Part shown: one piece after another, positions 44,719 to 52,333 of the stretch
How positions within the stretch are numbered: position 1 is the stretch's first letter
How the letters are laid out: each line of letters opens with the position of its first letter
NCBI RefSeq assembly: GCF_001552635.1
Contig: NZ_BCRO01000063.1
Span: 1 to 64,000 of the forward strand
Direction of reading: 5' to 3'
Length of the DNA: 64,000 bases
Origin: Actinomadura hibisca NBRC 15177
GTDB lineage: Bacteria > Actinomycetota > Actinomycetes > Streptosporangiales > Streptosporangiaceae
Translations under genes and position numbers: made by a program
The notes under the pieces: model-generated
Told to the model about the DNA's origin: nothing
The model's input: the letters and a program-made list of their open reading frames with translations, nothing else
Databases searched by the model: none

Positions 44719-45137
44719 CGCGGGGCTCCCTAGGTGAAGCGGGACCGGCGACGCAGGGATGTAGCTGTTCTCTCCCTGCTCGACCCGGCACGGGGGAAGC
44801 AGCCGAGCACCCCAGCTCATCCCAACCGCGTCACCGGTCCCGCGCTCGTTACGCCGCCTCAGTCCGATCAGCGCCAGGGCAGCGCAAGCAAGCGACCTTG
44901 CGTCGCTCAAGCCCTGGCGCTACGCCATCCCGCAGAACCAGCAGGCCACTCCGCGCCGTGATCCATTTCCAACCACGTCCGCCGCAGTGGGGACAATGTT
45001 GAGTAGGCCGCGCTTCACTCATAACTAAAGATTGCTAGTTGATCGGCTTGTGTCCCAGGTCACGCCCCCGCCTCAGCGCTGAACTTTCGCTGAACCAGGG
45101 CCTGTGGACAGGCGTTGGGCCCTGACAGACTGCTGCC
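44719..45137. other. Divergent promoter region in cassette 1
   Basis: No gene in 419 nt. An A/T-rich stretch (about 45018-45042, CATAACTAAAGATTGCTAGTTG) probably carries promoters for the minus-strand trio and the aminotransferase. A direct repeat CGCTGAAC occurs twice (about 45077 and 45087). Confidence 0.45.
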
Positions 45138-45917
45138 ATGGCAGAACTCAACGGCGCTCCTGTCACACCTGACGAACTCAAGTCCCTAGCGCTGGTGAAC
45201 TACGGTCACTTCACCTCTATGCGCGTCGATGACCAGCAGATTCGCGGCCTCTCGCACCACCTACAACGGCTTGTCCGAGACTGCCGCACAGTATTTGCAG
45301 CAGATCTGGACGAAGAGGAAGTTCGGGGATACATCCGTCAAGCCATCGAAGGGCGCGGGGGGTCATTCGTCACGCGAGTGACGATCTTTGATCCAGCTCT
45401 TGAACTCGGACATCCAGGATCAGACGCACGACCGGGCGTGCTCGTCACGACCCGTCCCGCCGGCACCTTGCCCATGCCACCGATCCGCGTGCAGTCGGCG
45501 ACGTACACGAGAGACCTGCCAGAGGTGAAGCATGTGGGTCTCTTCGGAGCCCTCAGGCACCGGCGGATTGCCCAACGCAACGGCTATGACGATGCCGTGT
45601 TCACGGACCCCGAGGGCTACATCTCCGAGGGCGCTACGTGGAACATCGGTTTTTTCGATGGCGATCGGGTCATCTGGCCGAACTCCGAGGTCCTGCTAGG
45701 CGTGACGATGCGTCTCTTGCAGCAGGTGCACGAACGTACGGCTCTCAACTCAGTGAGCTTGAAGGATCTTCCACAGATGGAGGCCGCTTTCGCGACCAAT
45801 ACCGCCGTTGGTGTTCGACCAGTCACCGCCATCAACGACGTGGAGTTTCCTTCGGACCACCCCATCCTCGGAACGCTCCGCAAGGAGTACGAAGAGATCC
45901 CCGCCGAAGCGCTCTAA
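45138..45917 (+). CDS. Class IV PLP-dependent aminotransferase (BCAT/ADCL-like)
   Basis: 259 aa. Fold-type IV signatures: LVNYGHFTSMRV at the N-terminus, the PLP-binding Lys in PEVKHVGLFGALRHRR, and the cofactor-phosphate region DPEGYISEGATWNIGF. A Thr/Asn motif (AFATNTAVGVRPV) binds the phosphate end. Relatives are branched-chain aminotransferase, D-amino-acid aminotransferase and aminodeoxychorismate lyase; the substrate is open. No Shine-Dalgarno sequence is seen, so it may be leaderless. It is followed after 27 nt by an XRE-SUMF1 gene. Confidence 0.88.
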   Translation: MAELNGAPVTPDELKSLALVNYGHFTSMRVDDQQIRGLSHHLQRLVRDCRTVFAADLDEEEVRGYIRQAIEGRGGSFVTRVTIFDPALELGHPGSDARPGVLVTTRPAGTLPMPPIRVQSATYTRDLPEVKHVGLFGALRHRRIAQRNGYDDAVFTDPEGYISEGATWNIGFFDGDRVIWPNSEVLLGVTMRLLQQVHERTALNSVSLKDLPQMEAAFATNTAVGVRPVTAINDVEFPSDHPILGTLRKEYEEIPAEAL

Positions 45918-45944
45918 CTCTGCTTCCCCAACGGAGCCCCCAGG

Positions 45945-46925
45945 ATGCCCATCACGATCAACGAGTGGTCTCAGCAAGAGATCCGAGCGCTACGCACGGC
46001 CCGGCGTCTCAGCCTCCGCGACTTCGCCGCCAAACTCGGAGTGAGTGAGCGCATGATCTCGAAATGGGAGGCCGGAGAGAACAAGCCTCGCGCGTTCAAC
46101 CAGCAGGCTCTCGATACGTTTCTCCAAGCAGCCGCCCCCGAGGAGCAAGTCAGGTTCGCCGACATGCTAGGTCTAAGCGTGCCCGTGTCCCCGATCCAGG
46201 ATGAGCACGTGAACCTTCCCAACTCTGCCGATCCCTCTGACGAGGTCTTTCCTGTCGGGGACGAGAACCAGGTCAGACACCCCGTTGATGGCAAACTTAT
46301 GACGTTGGTAGAAGCGGGGGTGTACTTCGCCGGTGCCGACGACGAGCCGGTCTATCTTAGGGCGTTCTACATCGATGTTTTCCCGACGACCAACGGCGAC
46401 TACGCCCGGTTCGTTACTGCGACCGGCCACGAGCCGCCGCAGCACTGGGAGAACGGCAAGCCGCCTGGTGACCTCCTTGATCACCCGGTTGTCTTCGTGA
46501 AATGGAACGATGCGCACGCTTACGCCCAGTGGTGCGCGAAAGCTCTACCGAGTAGCCAGCAGTGGGAGAAGGCCGCCAGAGGAACCCGAGGTGACATCTA
46601 CCCTTGGGGTAGCCAACGCACCCCCGCCAAGGTCAACTGCCGAGAGAGCGGGCCAGGGACGACGACGACTCCGGTCAACTGTTACGCCAGCGGAGTAAGC
46701 CCCTACGGGGTGTACGACATGTGCGGCAACACCTGGGAATGGTGCGCGACCGAGAGCACGTCCGGACGCTATGAGCTGAAGGGCAGCGCGTTCACGAGCC
46801 CGTTCCTTCGCTGCACCCCGTCAACATTCAACGACGCGAACGCCAGCATGTACGACGACGACACCGGCTTTCGCTGCGTCACTCCAGCCGAAACGATGCG
46901 AACACTGCTGAACATGAGGAAATGA
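45945..46925 (+). CDS. XRE HTH fused to a SUMF1/FGE-like domain
   Basis: 326 aa. The XRE HTH is at residues 10-65 (IRALRTARRLSLRDFAAKLG, VSERMISKWEAGENKPR). The C-terminal 210 residues have the formylglycine-generating-enzyme (SUMF1) fold: FYIDVFPTTNGDYARFV, HPVVFVKWNDAHAYAQW, WEKAARGTRGDIYPWG, YDMCGNTWEWCAT and TGFRCV. The Cys pair that binds copper in true FGEs (LCHxSYC) is not present; only one Cys lies in that region. The domain may therefore act as a sensor. It follows the aminotransferase gene. Confidence 0.88.
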   Translation: MPITINEWSQQEIRALRTARRLSLRDFAAKLGVSERMISKWEAGENKPRAFNQQALDTFLQAAAPEEQVRFADMLGLSVPVSPIQDEHVNLPNSADPSDEVFPVGDENQVRHPVDGKLMTLVEAGVYFAGADDEPVYLRAFYIDVFPTTNGDYARFVTATGHEPPQHWENGKPPGDLLDHPVVFVKWNDAHAYAQWCAKALPSSQQWEKAARGTRGDIYPWGSQRTPAKVNCRESGPGTTTTPVNCYASGVSPYGVYDMCGNTWEWCATESTSGRYELKGSAFTSPFLRCTPSTFNDANASMYDDDTGFRCVTPAETMRTLLNMRK

Positions 46926-47024
46926 TCTCGGCGCCCGACGCGCTGGCCCGCGCCCTCCAGCCATGGGCGGACACCGAATGCGTTCGCCGTCTGGACGACC
47001 GTCTGTACGGCTGGCAGACGACCC

Positions 47025-47684
47025 TTAGCGCTCTGCGGCGTTGAATTCGGCAATACGCCCCGGAAGCTCAGACAGCGAATCGATCCGCATCGTCGGAAGG
47101 CTGTCGGCTTCCGGGGCGTCCTGCTGGATGATGCCCCATGGGCCCCGCCGGATCAGAGCCGTCTTGAGCCCGGATGCAACGGCTGGCGCGATGTCGTTGT
47201 CCAGCCGGTCACCGACATACAAGATCTCTCCGGCCTGGCATGGAGCCGTCTCGACCACGCAACGGAAGAATCCGGTGTCCGGTTTGGAGACGCCCCAGTC
47301 ATCCGAAGTGGCGATCATGTCGCACGGCAGGTCCAGCGACCGCAGGATGCCCCCGGCCCGTACCGTCTGGTTACCCGCGATACCGACCCACAGTCCCTCG
47401 TCCCGAAGCTTGCTCAGCGCCGGACGCGCATCTGGGTACAGGTCCTCTTCCCCGAACGTCTCCGGCTTCCCGGCCTCGGCCCGCTTCTCCCGCTGCTCCG
47501 TCAGAGCGAAGCCCGGCGCGAACACCTGGAACGTCTCCCGGTAGTCCAGCCCCCGCGCGATGATCGCCCCGAACATCGCCGAGAACGTGTGGCGTGGGAT
47601 GCCCAGCCAGTCAGCCCACGTCCCATACTCGGTCGTTTCGTTCACCAGGCACTCACCGACATCGAACACCACAGCTCGGATCAT
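47025..47684 (-). CDS. HAD-superfamily hydrolase
   Basis: 219 aa from the ATG at 47684. HAD motifs: motif I VVFDVGECLVNET (nucleophile and acid/base positions D-x-G, where the usual second Asp is replaced by Gly-Glu), motif II GIAGNQT, motif III Lys in VSKPDTGFF and motif IV GDRLDND. The first motif is DVGE rather than DxDx(T/V), so the acid/base Asp is altered and activity may differ. It would act on a phosphorylated metabolite. It is convergent with the XRE-SUMF1 gene. Confidence 0.88.
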   Translation of the reverse strand: MIRAVVFDVGECLVNETTEYGTWADWLGIPRHTFSAMFGAIIARGLDYRETFQVFAPGFALTEQREKRAEAGKPETFGEEDLYPDARPALSKLRDEGLWVGIAGNQTVRAGGILRSLDLPCDMIATSDDWGVSKPDTGFFRCVVETAPCQAGEILYVGDRLDNDIAPAVASGLKTALIRRGPWGIIQQDAPEADSLPTMRIDSLSELPGRIAEFNAAER

Positions 47685-48218
47685 GCCGCCCAGCCTATGA
47701 GAGCCCGCCCCAACGCCGTGGCCTACGCAGTGTTCAGCGCCCCCGAGCATTGCCGAATTCCGCCGTTTGTAATCAAGGGCGGCGGCGCTCGCGCTACGGC
47801 GCGGCCCGCCGCTCGCGCCGTCCGGCGTGTGCGGCGTGGGCGCCGTTCCCCGAACGGCGCGCGGTGGGCCGCGCGTAGGCGACGCCCCCGCCGGCCCCAC
47901 CGGTGAACGGCGGTCACGGGGTCGCGCCGCCGCTCACTGTCGTAGGTGCTTGTTACCGTCGCGCCCACTGCTCTCGATCAACGGGCGTGGGCTGCCGGTC
48001 AGGCCGGTAAGCGTGCGATCGGGTTTTGCGGGAGGACTACGGGGCGCGCAATAGGTCCCGTGCGTGGTGCGGTTGTCGGCGCGCCCCGTGTCCCGCCTCT
48101 GCTGCCCCCGCTGAGGTCGTGCGACAGTTTCCACCGACGAGGGCGAGGCGGTGAAGGTGGGGAGCAGCAGGGGGTACGCCGCCCACCCAAGCCCTTACGG
48201 GAATCGGGCAGCGCGCGG
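47685..48218. other. Non-coding stretch inside cassette 1
   Basis: No supported gene in 534 nt. A hairpin GCGCCGTTC-CCC-GAACGGCGC lies at 47840-47860 in a very GC-rich part, followed by a lower-GC section from about 47930. It may be the eroded remains of island genes. Confidence 0.4.
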
Positions 48219-48452
48219 TTATGAGCCCGCACCCCTGTCCGAGGGGTCTTCCGACGGATGGAAGTAGATGGTCAGGCTCACCCATGGCCCGTCTTCGGTG
48301 ATCTCTTCGTGCATGACGAGGTCTTGGACCACCACCGGTCCCAGCTCTTGAATGGAGTCGGCGACGCGCCGTAGCAGGGCAGGGACATCCCCTTGGCCGG
48401 GGCCCTTGGGATTGGACTGGGAGAAGTGCCGGACCGGCCAGGAGTTCGCCAT
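48219..48452 (-). CDS. Small hypothetical protein near the cassette boundary
   Basis: About 77 aa from the ATG at 48452 (an ATG at 48509 is possible). A helical segment LLRRVADSIQELGPVVVQDLV is followed by WVSLTIYFH. No known family. It lies in cassette 1 just before the second copy of the att repeat. Confidence 0.55.
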   Translation of the reverse strand: MANSWPVRHFSQSNPKGPGQGDVPALLRRVADSIQELGPVVVQDLVMHEEITEDGPWVSLTIYFHPSEDPSDRGAGS

Positions 48453-48579
48453 CGGATCATGGTCGCAGTCCGAGGGCTTCCCTTCCACGGGATATATGCG
48501 GGATGGCATCGCTACTCGGCTACACGATGGAGACCATTCGCCCAGGTCAAGCGCCTGGAACTCCAGAGATTGCCAGCCC

Positions 48580-48709
48580 TCTTGAAAACCGTTGAGTCGG
48601 TAACCCCGGCTCCGTGGGTTCGAATCCCACAGCCTCCGCCAACCAGGGTCTTCCCAGCTCACACCCGTGCCCGCTGCGAAAACCCATGCCCACCACGCGC
48701 GGCCGTGCG
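48580..48709. repeat. att-like direct repeat, copy 2 (tRNA-Ser 3' fragment)
   Basis: Begins TCTTGAAAACCG, the anticodon loop of tRNA-Ser(UGA), and runs through T-arm, acceptor 3' strand (AGCCTCCG), CCA and the same flank as copy 1. The 5' half of the tRNA is missing, so it cannot make a tRNA. It separates cassette 1 from cassette 2, 5026 bp after copy 1. Confidence 0.93.
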
Positions 48710-48755
48710 CCAACTCAGCTGTCACACCTCCGCAGCGCCCCGGTCTTTCGCCTGA

Positions 48756-48898
48756 TCACCACGGTCCCTCACCGAACCCGCACTCCATGACGGTCGCGAT
48801 GTGCTCGTACAGCATGTGCAGGTTGGGCGGCTGTCCTTGAGCCTTGGCCCAATGACCGATCAGGTGCAGCTCAGGCAGGAAGTAACGGCGGTGACCGT
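48756..48898 (-). pseudogene. Truncated copy of the MerR/excisionase-like gene
   Basis: Matches the 3' part of the 43772-44044 gene (HRRYFLPELHLIGHW and the AKAQGQ, LHMLYEHIATVMECGF tail), with a few substitutions. The match stops at 48898, where unrelated sequence begins, so the HTH is lost. It sits at the same position relative to att copy 2 as the intact gene does to copy 1. Confidence 0.8.
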
Positions 48899-49033
48899 CG
48901 GCTACTGCACGCTCGTGCGACTGGCCGAGTCCCGATGGCCGTGGGTCGGCAAGCTGCTCGGCGCAGCCCGGCGCCCCTCATACGGGCCGCAGGGCGACAC
49001 ACAGTGGTTCCGAGCCCGCCCCCCTGAACACGT

Positions 49034-49072
49034 CGCCCCCGGTTCCTCGCCCGTGTGCGGGGAACCGGGGCG
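49034..49072. terminator. Terminator of graspetide operon II
   Basis: Hairpin with arms CGCCCCCGGTTCC / GGAACCGGGGCG (one extra C in the left arm) around a 14-nt loop. It starts 13 nt past the methyltransferase stop on the minus strand. Confidence 0.7.
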
Positions 49073-49085
49073 TTCTTCGTCGTTT

Positions 49086-50285
49086 CTAGGCGGACAAGTC
49101 CCAGGTGACCGGCTTACCGCCGGACAGGAACCAGACCGTTTGTGTGTGGCCGTCGGTGCGGATACGGAACCGCTCTTGCGGCGGGCTCCCGGCCTCGCGC
49201 CACCGGACGACGGCCGTCTCGACGTCATCCCACAGCCGCGCCGGCCCGGTCTGCCGCACGGTCCAACCGCCGCCGGGCTCGGGGGTGAGCGAGGCGGCCG
49301 ACCCGGCGTCGACGTCGACGAAGTAGTCGACCCAGGGACCGCCGTCGACGCGCCGAGCCTTCCACTGCGCACCGGGCGCGCCGAGTTGCGCCACGAACGC
49401 GCCGGTCCAGTCCGCGCGAATGTCCGGTTCGATGACGGCCGGCCGCGGCTCGGCGCCGGCGAGCGCCTCGATCGTCCCGGTCCAGTGTTCGTCGCCGACC
49501 GGGGGCGCCGCCTGCGGTCGGGCGATCATGAAGCTGATCGTTCCGGGCAGGAACCGGCCTTCGGCCGTGCCATCGTCGGCGACCTCCAGCACGGCGAGCC
49601 CGTAGCCGTGAAGCCATCCGGCCACCGTGACCAGGATGCGCCCGCCCGGTCGGGTCTGGTCGAGCCATGCCCGCGGGATGTGCCGGACCGAACAGGTCGC
49701 GATCACTCGGTCGTAGGGCGCGTTCTGCGGGTCGCCGAGCAGGCCGTCGCCGATCACCAGGTTCGGGGACAGGCCGGCGCGGCGCAGGGCAGCGGCGGCG
49801 CCGGCGGCGACGTCGGGGTCGACCTCGACCGAGGTGACGTGGTCGTCGCCGAGCCGGTCGCACATCAGCGCCGTCGAGTACCCGGTGCCGGTCCCGATCT
49901 CCAGCACGCGCGTGCCGTCGTCGACGGCGAGATACTCCAACATCTCCACGACCAGGCCAGGGAGCGTCGAGGATGACGTCGGGTTGCCGCTGACCGGTTC
50001 GGTCAGGTCGTGCGGGGTGAGGTGTCCGTCGAGCTGGGTGACCCACGTTTCGTTGCGGTAGGCGAGGTCGAGCCATCGGTCGAGCTCGTGTTCACGGCTG
50101 ACGGGTTCCCACAGGGTGCCCCGGTCGCTGTCGGCGCGTCGGAAGAACTCGGGCACGAAGAGGTGCCGCGGCACTCGTTCGACGACGCGTCGCCACTGGG
50201 GCGAGTACAGGTCGCCGGAACGTTCGAGCTCGTCGGCGAGGATGTGCCGCAGGGCCGCAGCTTGTGCGTTGGTGTCGTTGGTCAT
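49086..50285 (-). CDS. PIMT-type O-methyltransferase of graspetide cluster II
   Basis: 399 aa from the ATG at 50285, overlapping the maturase stop by 4 nt (ATGA). The N-terminal half is a protein-L-isoaspartate methyltransferase-like domain: VPRHLFVPEFFRRAD, the SSSTLPGLVVEML substrate loop, and SAM motif I VLEIGTGTGYSTALM, then GGRILVTVAGW. An additional C-terminal domain of about 150 aa ends in FLSGGKPVTWDL. In aspartimide graspetides such as fuscimiditide, this type of enzyme methylates an Asp of the crosslinked peptide, which then cyclises to an aspartimide. The adjacent ligase and precursor support that role here. Confidence 0.88.
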   Translation of the reverse strand: MTNDTNAQAAALRHILADELERSGDLYSPQWRRVVERVPRHLFVPEFFRRADSDRGTLWEPVSREHELDRWLDLAYRNETWVTQLDGHLTPHDLTEPVSGNPTSSSTLPGLVVEMLEYLAVDDGTRVLEIGTGTGYSTALMCDRLGDDHVTSVEVDPDVAAGAAAALRRAGLSPNLVIGDGLLGDPQNAPYDRVIATCSVRHIPRAWLDQTRPGGRILVTVAGWLHGYGLAVLEVADDGTAEGRFLPGTISFMIARPQAAPPVGDEHWTGTIEALAGAEPRPAVIEPDIRADWTGAFVAQLGAPGAQWKARRVDGGPWVDYFVDVDAGSAASLTPEPGGGWTVRQTGPARLWDDVETAVVRWREAGSPPQERFRIRTDGHTQTVWFLSGGKPVTWDLSA

Positions 50286-51235
50286 GCGATTCCCCGTTCG
50301 AGGAGATCGGCGAGCGCTGAGGTCATGGGGAGGCCGGTCTCGTCTTCCAGCCATGCCCATTGGCCATTGGGGTTGATCTCAAGGAACACGGGCTCGCCGT
50401 CTGGACGAAGCACGAAGTCGAAGCAACCGAACATCAGGCCGAAGCGGTCGAGGTAGGCGGCGATCCGTTCGGTCAGACCGGGCGGCGGGTCAGTGACGGT
50501 GTAGGTGAGTGCGTCGTAGTCCTGTCTCCAATCCAAGAGGTCAGCTGAGTCGATCCGTACGCAGAACACGCGGTCGTCGATCGCGGTCACGCGCAGATGA
50601 CCGGCGGCCGGAACACGGGCTTGGAACAGGTGCGCGGTTGTCTCGACCGATTCGTCGAGCTCGGCGGGGTCGACCTCGGTGACCCAGATCGTTCGGCCCT
50701 CGCCATCCTCGCGGTACGGGCCGGCGCGCACCGGCTTGTAGATGATCGGCCCGTGCTCGGCGGCGAACCTGCGGGCCTGGTCGAGATCGTTGGTGATCAG
50801 GGTTGGCGGGATGGTGAACCCGAGATCGGACGCGATGGTGAGTTGTGCGGACTTGAACTCGGCGTCGGCGTTGGCGAACGGGTGATTGACGTACAGACAG
50901 TCAGGGAGCGCGGCGAGCACGCCCCCCAGCCCGTAGCGGGCTTGCAGGGTGGCGAACCGGGCCTCTTGCTCGTCGAGTCCGGGGAAGGTGAAGCCGCGCG
51001 GTCGCCGGTAGTACAACGACCGCACCGCGCCGAGCTCGGCCCGGCGCGAGGGGGTCGTCACGGTTCCATGCAGCCCGTAACCGTCGATCCCTGCTGACAG
51101 GGTGAGCGTGTGGGGGAAGTCCGCGGGGTCGAGCCGCAGCAGGGGCACGCCGCGCCGGTTGAGCTCGGCGACAACGGTGTCGGCGGTCACGTCGTCGGGT
51201 TGCGTGACCACGAGTACGGGGCGATGTCCGGTCAT
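50282..51235 (-). CDS. ATP-grasp graspetide maturase, cluster II (SAV_5884-like)
   Basis: 317 aa. ATP-grasp peptide ligase: the pre-ATP-grasp domain has VRSLYYRRPRGF and VNHPFANADAEFKSAQL. The ATP-binding region has IIYKPVRAGPYREDGEGRT. The metal-binding end is PVFLEINPNGQWAWLEDETGLP, the same EINPNGQW signature as the ligase of cluster I (EVNPQGQW), yet the two are otherwise clearly diverged. It would form ester links in the adjacent precursor. It overlaps the precursor stop by 1 nt (TGATG) and the methyltransferase start by 4 nt, giving tight coupling. Confidence 0.9.
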   Translation of the reverse strand: MTGHRPVLVVTQPDDVTADTVVAELNRRGVPLLRLDPADFPHTLTLSAGIDGYGLHGTVTTPSRRAELGAVRSLYYRRPRGFTFPGLDEQEARFATLQARYGLGGVLAALPDCLYVNHPFANADAEFKSAQLTIASDLGFTIPPTLITNDLDQARRFAAEHGPIIYKPVRAGPYREDGEGRTIWVTEVDPAELDESVETTAHLFQARVPAAGHLRVTAIDDRVFCVRIDSADLLDWRQDYDALTYTVTDPPPGLTERIAAYLDRFGLMFGCFDFVLRPDGEPVFLEINPNGQWAWLEDETGLPMTSALADLLERGIA

Positions 51236-51531
51236 CAGTCCTGGTCGCTGTCTTGGGAGTGGTCTTCGTCTGACCCGGCGTCCTTGCCGTCGCCCCTGCT
51301 GGTCTGGGTCTTGTCCTCGGTGCCGGTGTTGGACTTCTTGTGTTTGGCCTCGACGAGCTCGCCGTCACCGGCGGCGCCCATCTGGGTGGCGGGATCGATC
51401 TGCGTTGCAACGATCCCGACATAGATCGTGTGGCGGTAGGGCGCCATGCGCCGCAGTCCCCACGGCCGCGCAACGAGGGGGGCGTCGGCGGCCGGAGGGG
51501 CGGAGGGGAAACGGTCGGCGTTCTGGAACAC
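51235..51531 (-). CDS. Graspetide precursor of cluster II (putative ATP-grasp target RiPP)
   Basis: 98 aa from the GTG at 51531, chosen because AGGGA lies 9 nt upstream; a GTG at 51540 abuts that sequence and is too close. The leader (residues 1-60) includes VARPWGLRRMAPY, resembling the conserved leader motif of ATP-grasp target peptides, then YVGIVATQIDPATQMG. The tail is rich in Thr/Ser, Asp/Glu and Lys: TGTEDKTQTSRGDGKDAG followed by SDEDHSQDSDQD. Thr/Ser donors before Asp/Glu acceptors suit ester crosslinks. The DG in SRGDGK is a good aspartimide candidate. The stop overlaps the maturase start. Confidence 0.85.
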   Translation of the reverse strand: MFQNADRFPSAPPAADAPLVARPWGLRRMAPYRHTIYVGIVATQIDPATQMGAAGDGELVEAKHKKSNTGTEDKTQTSRGDGKDAGSDEDHSQDSDQD

Positions 51532-51543
51532 GGGGAACACTCC

Positions 51544-51823
51544 CTACGGGTTGGGGCCGGGCGTGCGTCCTGTCTCCGATGATGTGCTGAGGTCGCAGCC
51601 GTGGCCGTCGTCGATGCGCACGCGAAAACCGCGCTTTCGATGGCGGGCTTGCAGACCCGGTCGGCGAGTCCTTCCCGGATGGCTTGCGCGGCCATCCGCT
51701 CGGCGACGACAGGCCGAACTGAACGAACGGGAAGACCTCTTCGTGGATCTGCTCGACCTGGTCGGGCGTGATGCCGCGCGACCACCACGTGCGGGGAAGC
51801 CGCTCCATGGTCGCCGTCGTCAT
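51544..51823 (-). pseudogene. Small ORF broken by two frameshifts, upstream of the precursor
   Basis: ATG at 51823 overlaps the preceding gene's stop (ATGA). Frame 1 reads RLPRTWWSRGITPDQVEQI and EEVFPFVQFGL. A shift near 51708 gives VVAERMAAQAIREGLADRV and CKPAIE. A second shift near 51630 gives FRVRIDDGHGCDLSTSSETG to a TAG at 51544. All three parts look coding in composition and follow one another directly, so a former protein of about 90 aa is likely. Two frameshifts suggest decay, or sequencing errors. Confidence 0.55.
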
Positions 51824-52107
51824 GGCCGCCCCTTCACGACAAGCGGCTTCTCGCCGGCCTGCGCGCGGCGGCACTGGTCTTCCAGCGCGGCCCGCAGGGT
51901 CGCGGCCGTCGACGTGATGATGGTGGGGCCTACTCCCACCTCCGCGTTGCGCAGGCCGGCGACCCATGATGCGGACACTCCGTGGCGCCGCCCGCGGTTG
52001 ATGGCGTATCCGGGGAAGTCGAGCCGCAGCTCGGCGAGCGCGATCTCTTCACGTTCGAGCTGCCTGACGAGCGCAGGGGTGACGTTCTCGTCGCCAGGTA
52101 TCGTCAT
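51820..52107 (-). CDS. Small hypothetical protein of graspetide operon II (95 aa)
   Basis: Paralogue of the 83-aa protein at 134-385 (LRLDFPGYAINRG; WVAGLRNAEVGVGPTII; TLRAALEDQCRRA). It is first in the operon that continues through the broken small gene, precursor, ligase and methyltransferase. No signal or membrane segment. Its role in the pathway is unknown; a partner protein for leader binding is possible but not shown. It lies downstream of a palindrome-bearing promoter. Confidence 0.75.
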   Translation of the reverse strand: MTIPGDENVTPALVRQLEREEIALAELRLDFPGYAINRGRRHGVSASWVAGLRNAEVGVGPTIITSTAATLRAALEDQCRRAQAGEKPLVVKGRP

Positions 52108-52130
52108 CGTTGCCTCCTAGCGAGGTGAAA

Positions 52131-52178
52131 GCCGCGCGGTCGGGGGAGGTCTCCCAATCTCAGCCCCGACCGCGCGGC
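52131..52178. terminator. Stem-loop between the GntR gene and graspetide operon II
   Basis: Perfect 15-bp arms GCCGCGCGGTCGGGG / CCCCGACCGCGCGGC with an 18-nt loop. It lies in the transcript leader of the operon that starts at 52107 and beyond the GntR stop. It could end GntR transcription or act as an attenuator for the RiPP operon. Confidence 0.65.
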
Positions 52179-52269
52179 GGCTCTTGAGTTGTCTCGCCGC
52201 TCCACACGTTGCGCGCAGAACCGGGCGAGGTCGAACCATCGCGTTCAGTGGACGAACGCGGAACTCGAC

Positions 52270-52298
52270 TTTAACGCTTATCGCGATAAGTACTCAAG
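52270..52298 (-). promoter_or_regulatory. Promoter with palindromic operator, graspetide operon II
   Basis: Read on the minus strand: -35 TTGAGT, a 17-bp spacer, -10-like TTAAAG. The spacer carries the perfect 14-bp palindrome CTTATCGCGATAAG (forward 52278-52291). It is about 160 nt before the first operon gene and directly downstream of the GntR gene, so GntR repression of the operon is the simple reading. The hairpin at 52131-52178 lies in the resulting leader. Confidence 0.6.
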
Positions 52299-52333
52299 AG
52301 GATCGCCGAGAGAATCACGATGCCCGCACAAGC

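Noticed and set aside
48899..49033. Possible plus-strand coding fragment (RLAESRWPWVGKLLG) between the HTH remnant and operon II terminator
   Set aside because: Too short, no start signal, and not matched to any other gene here.
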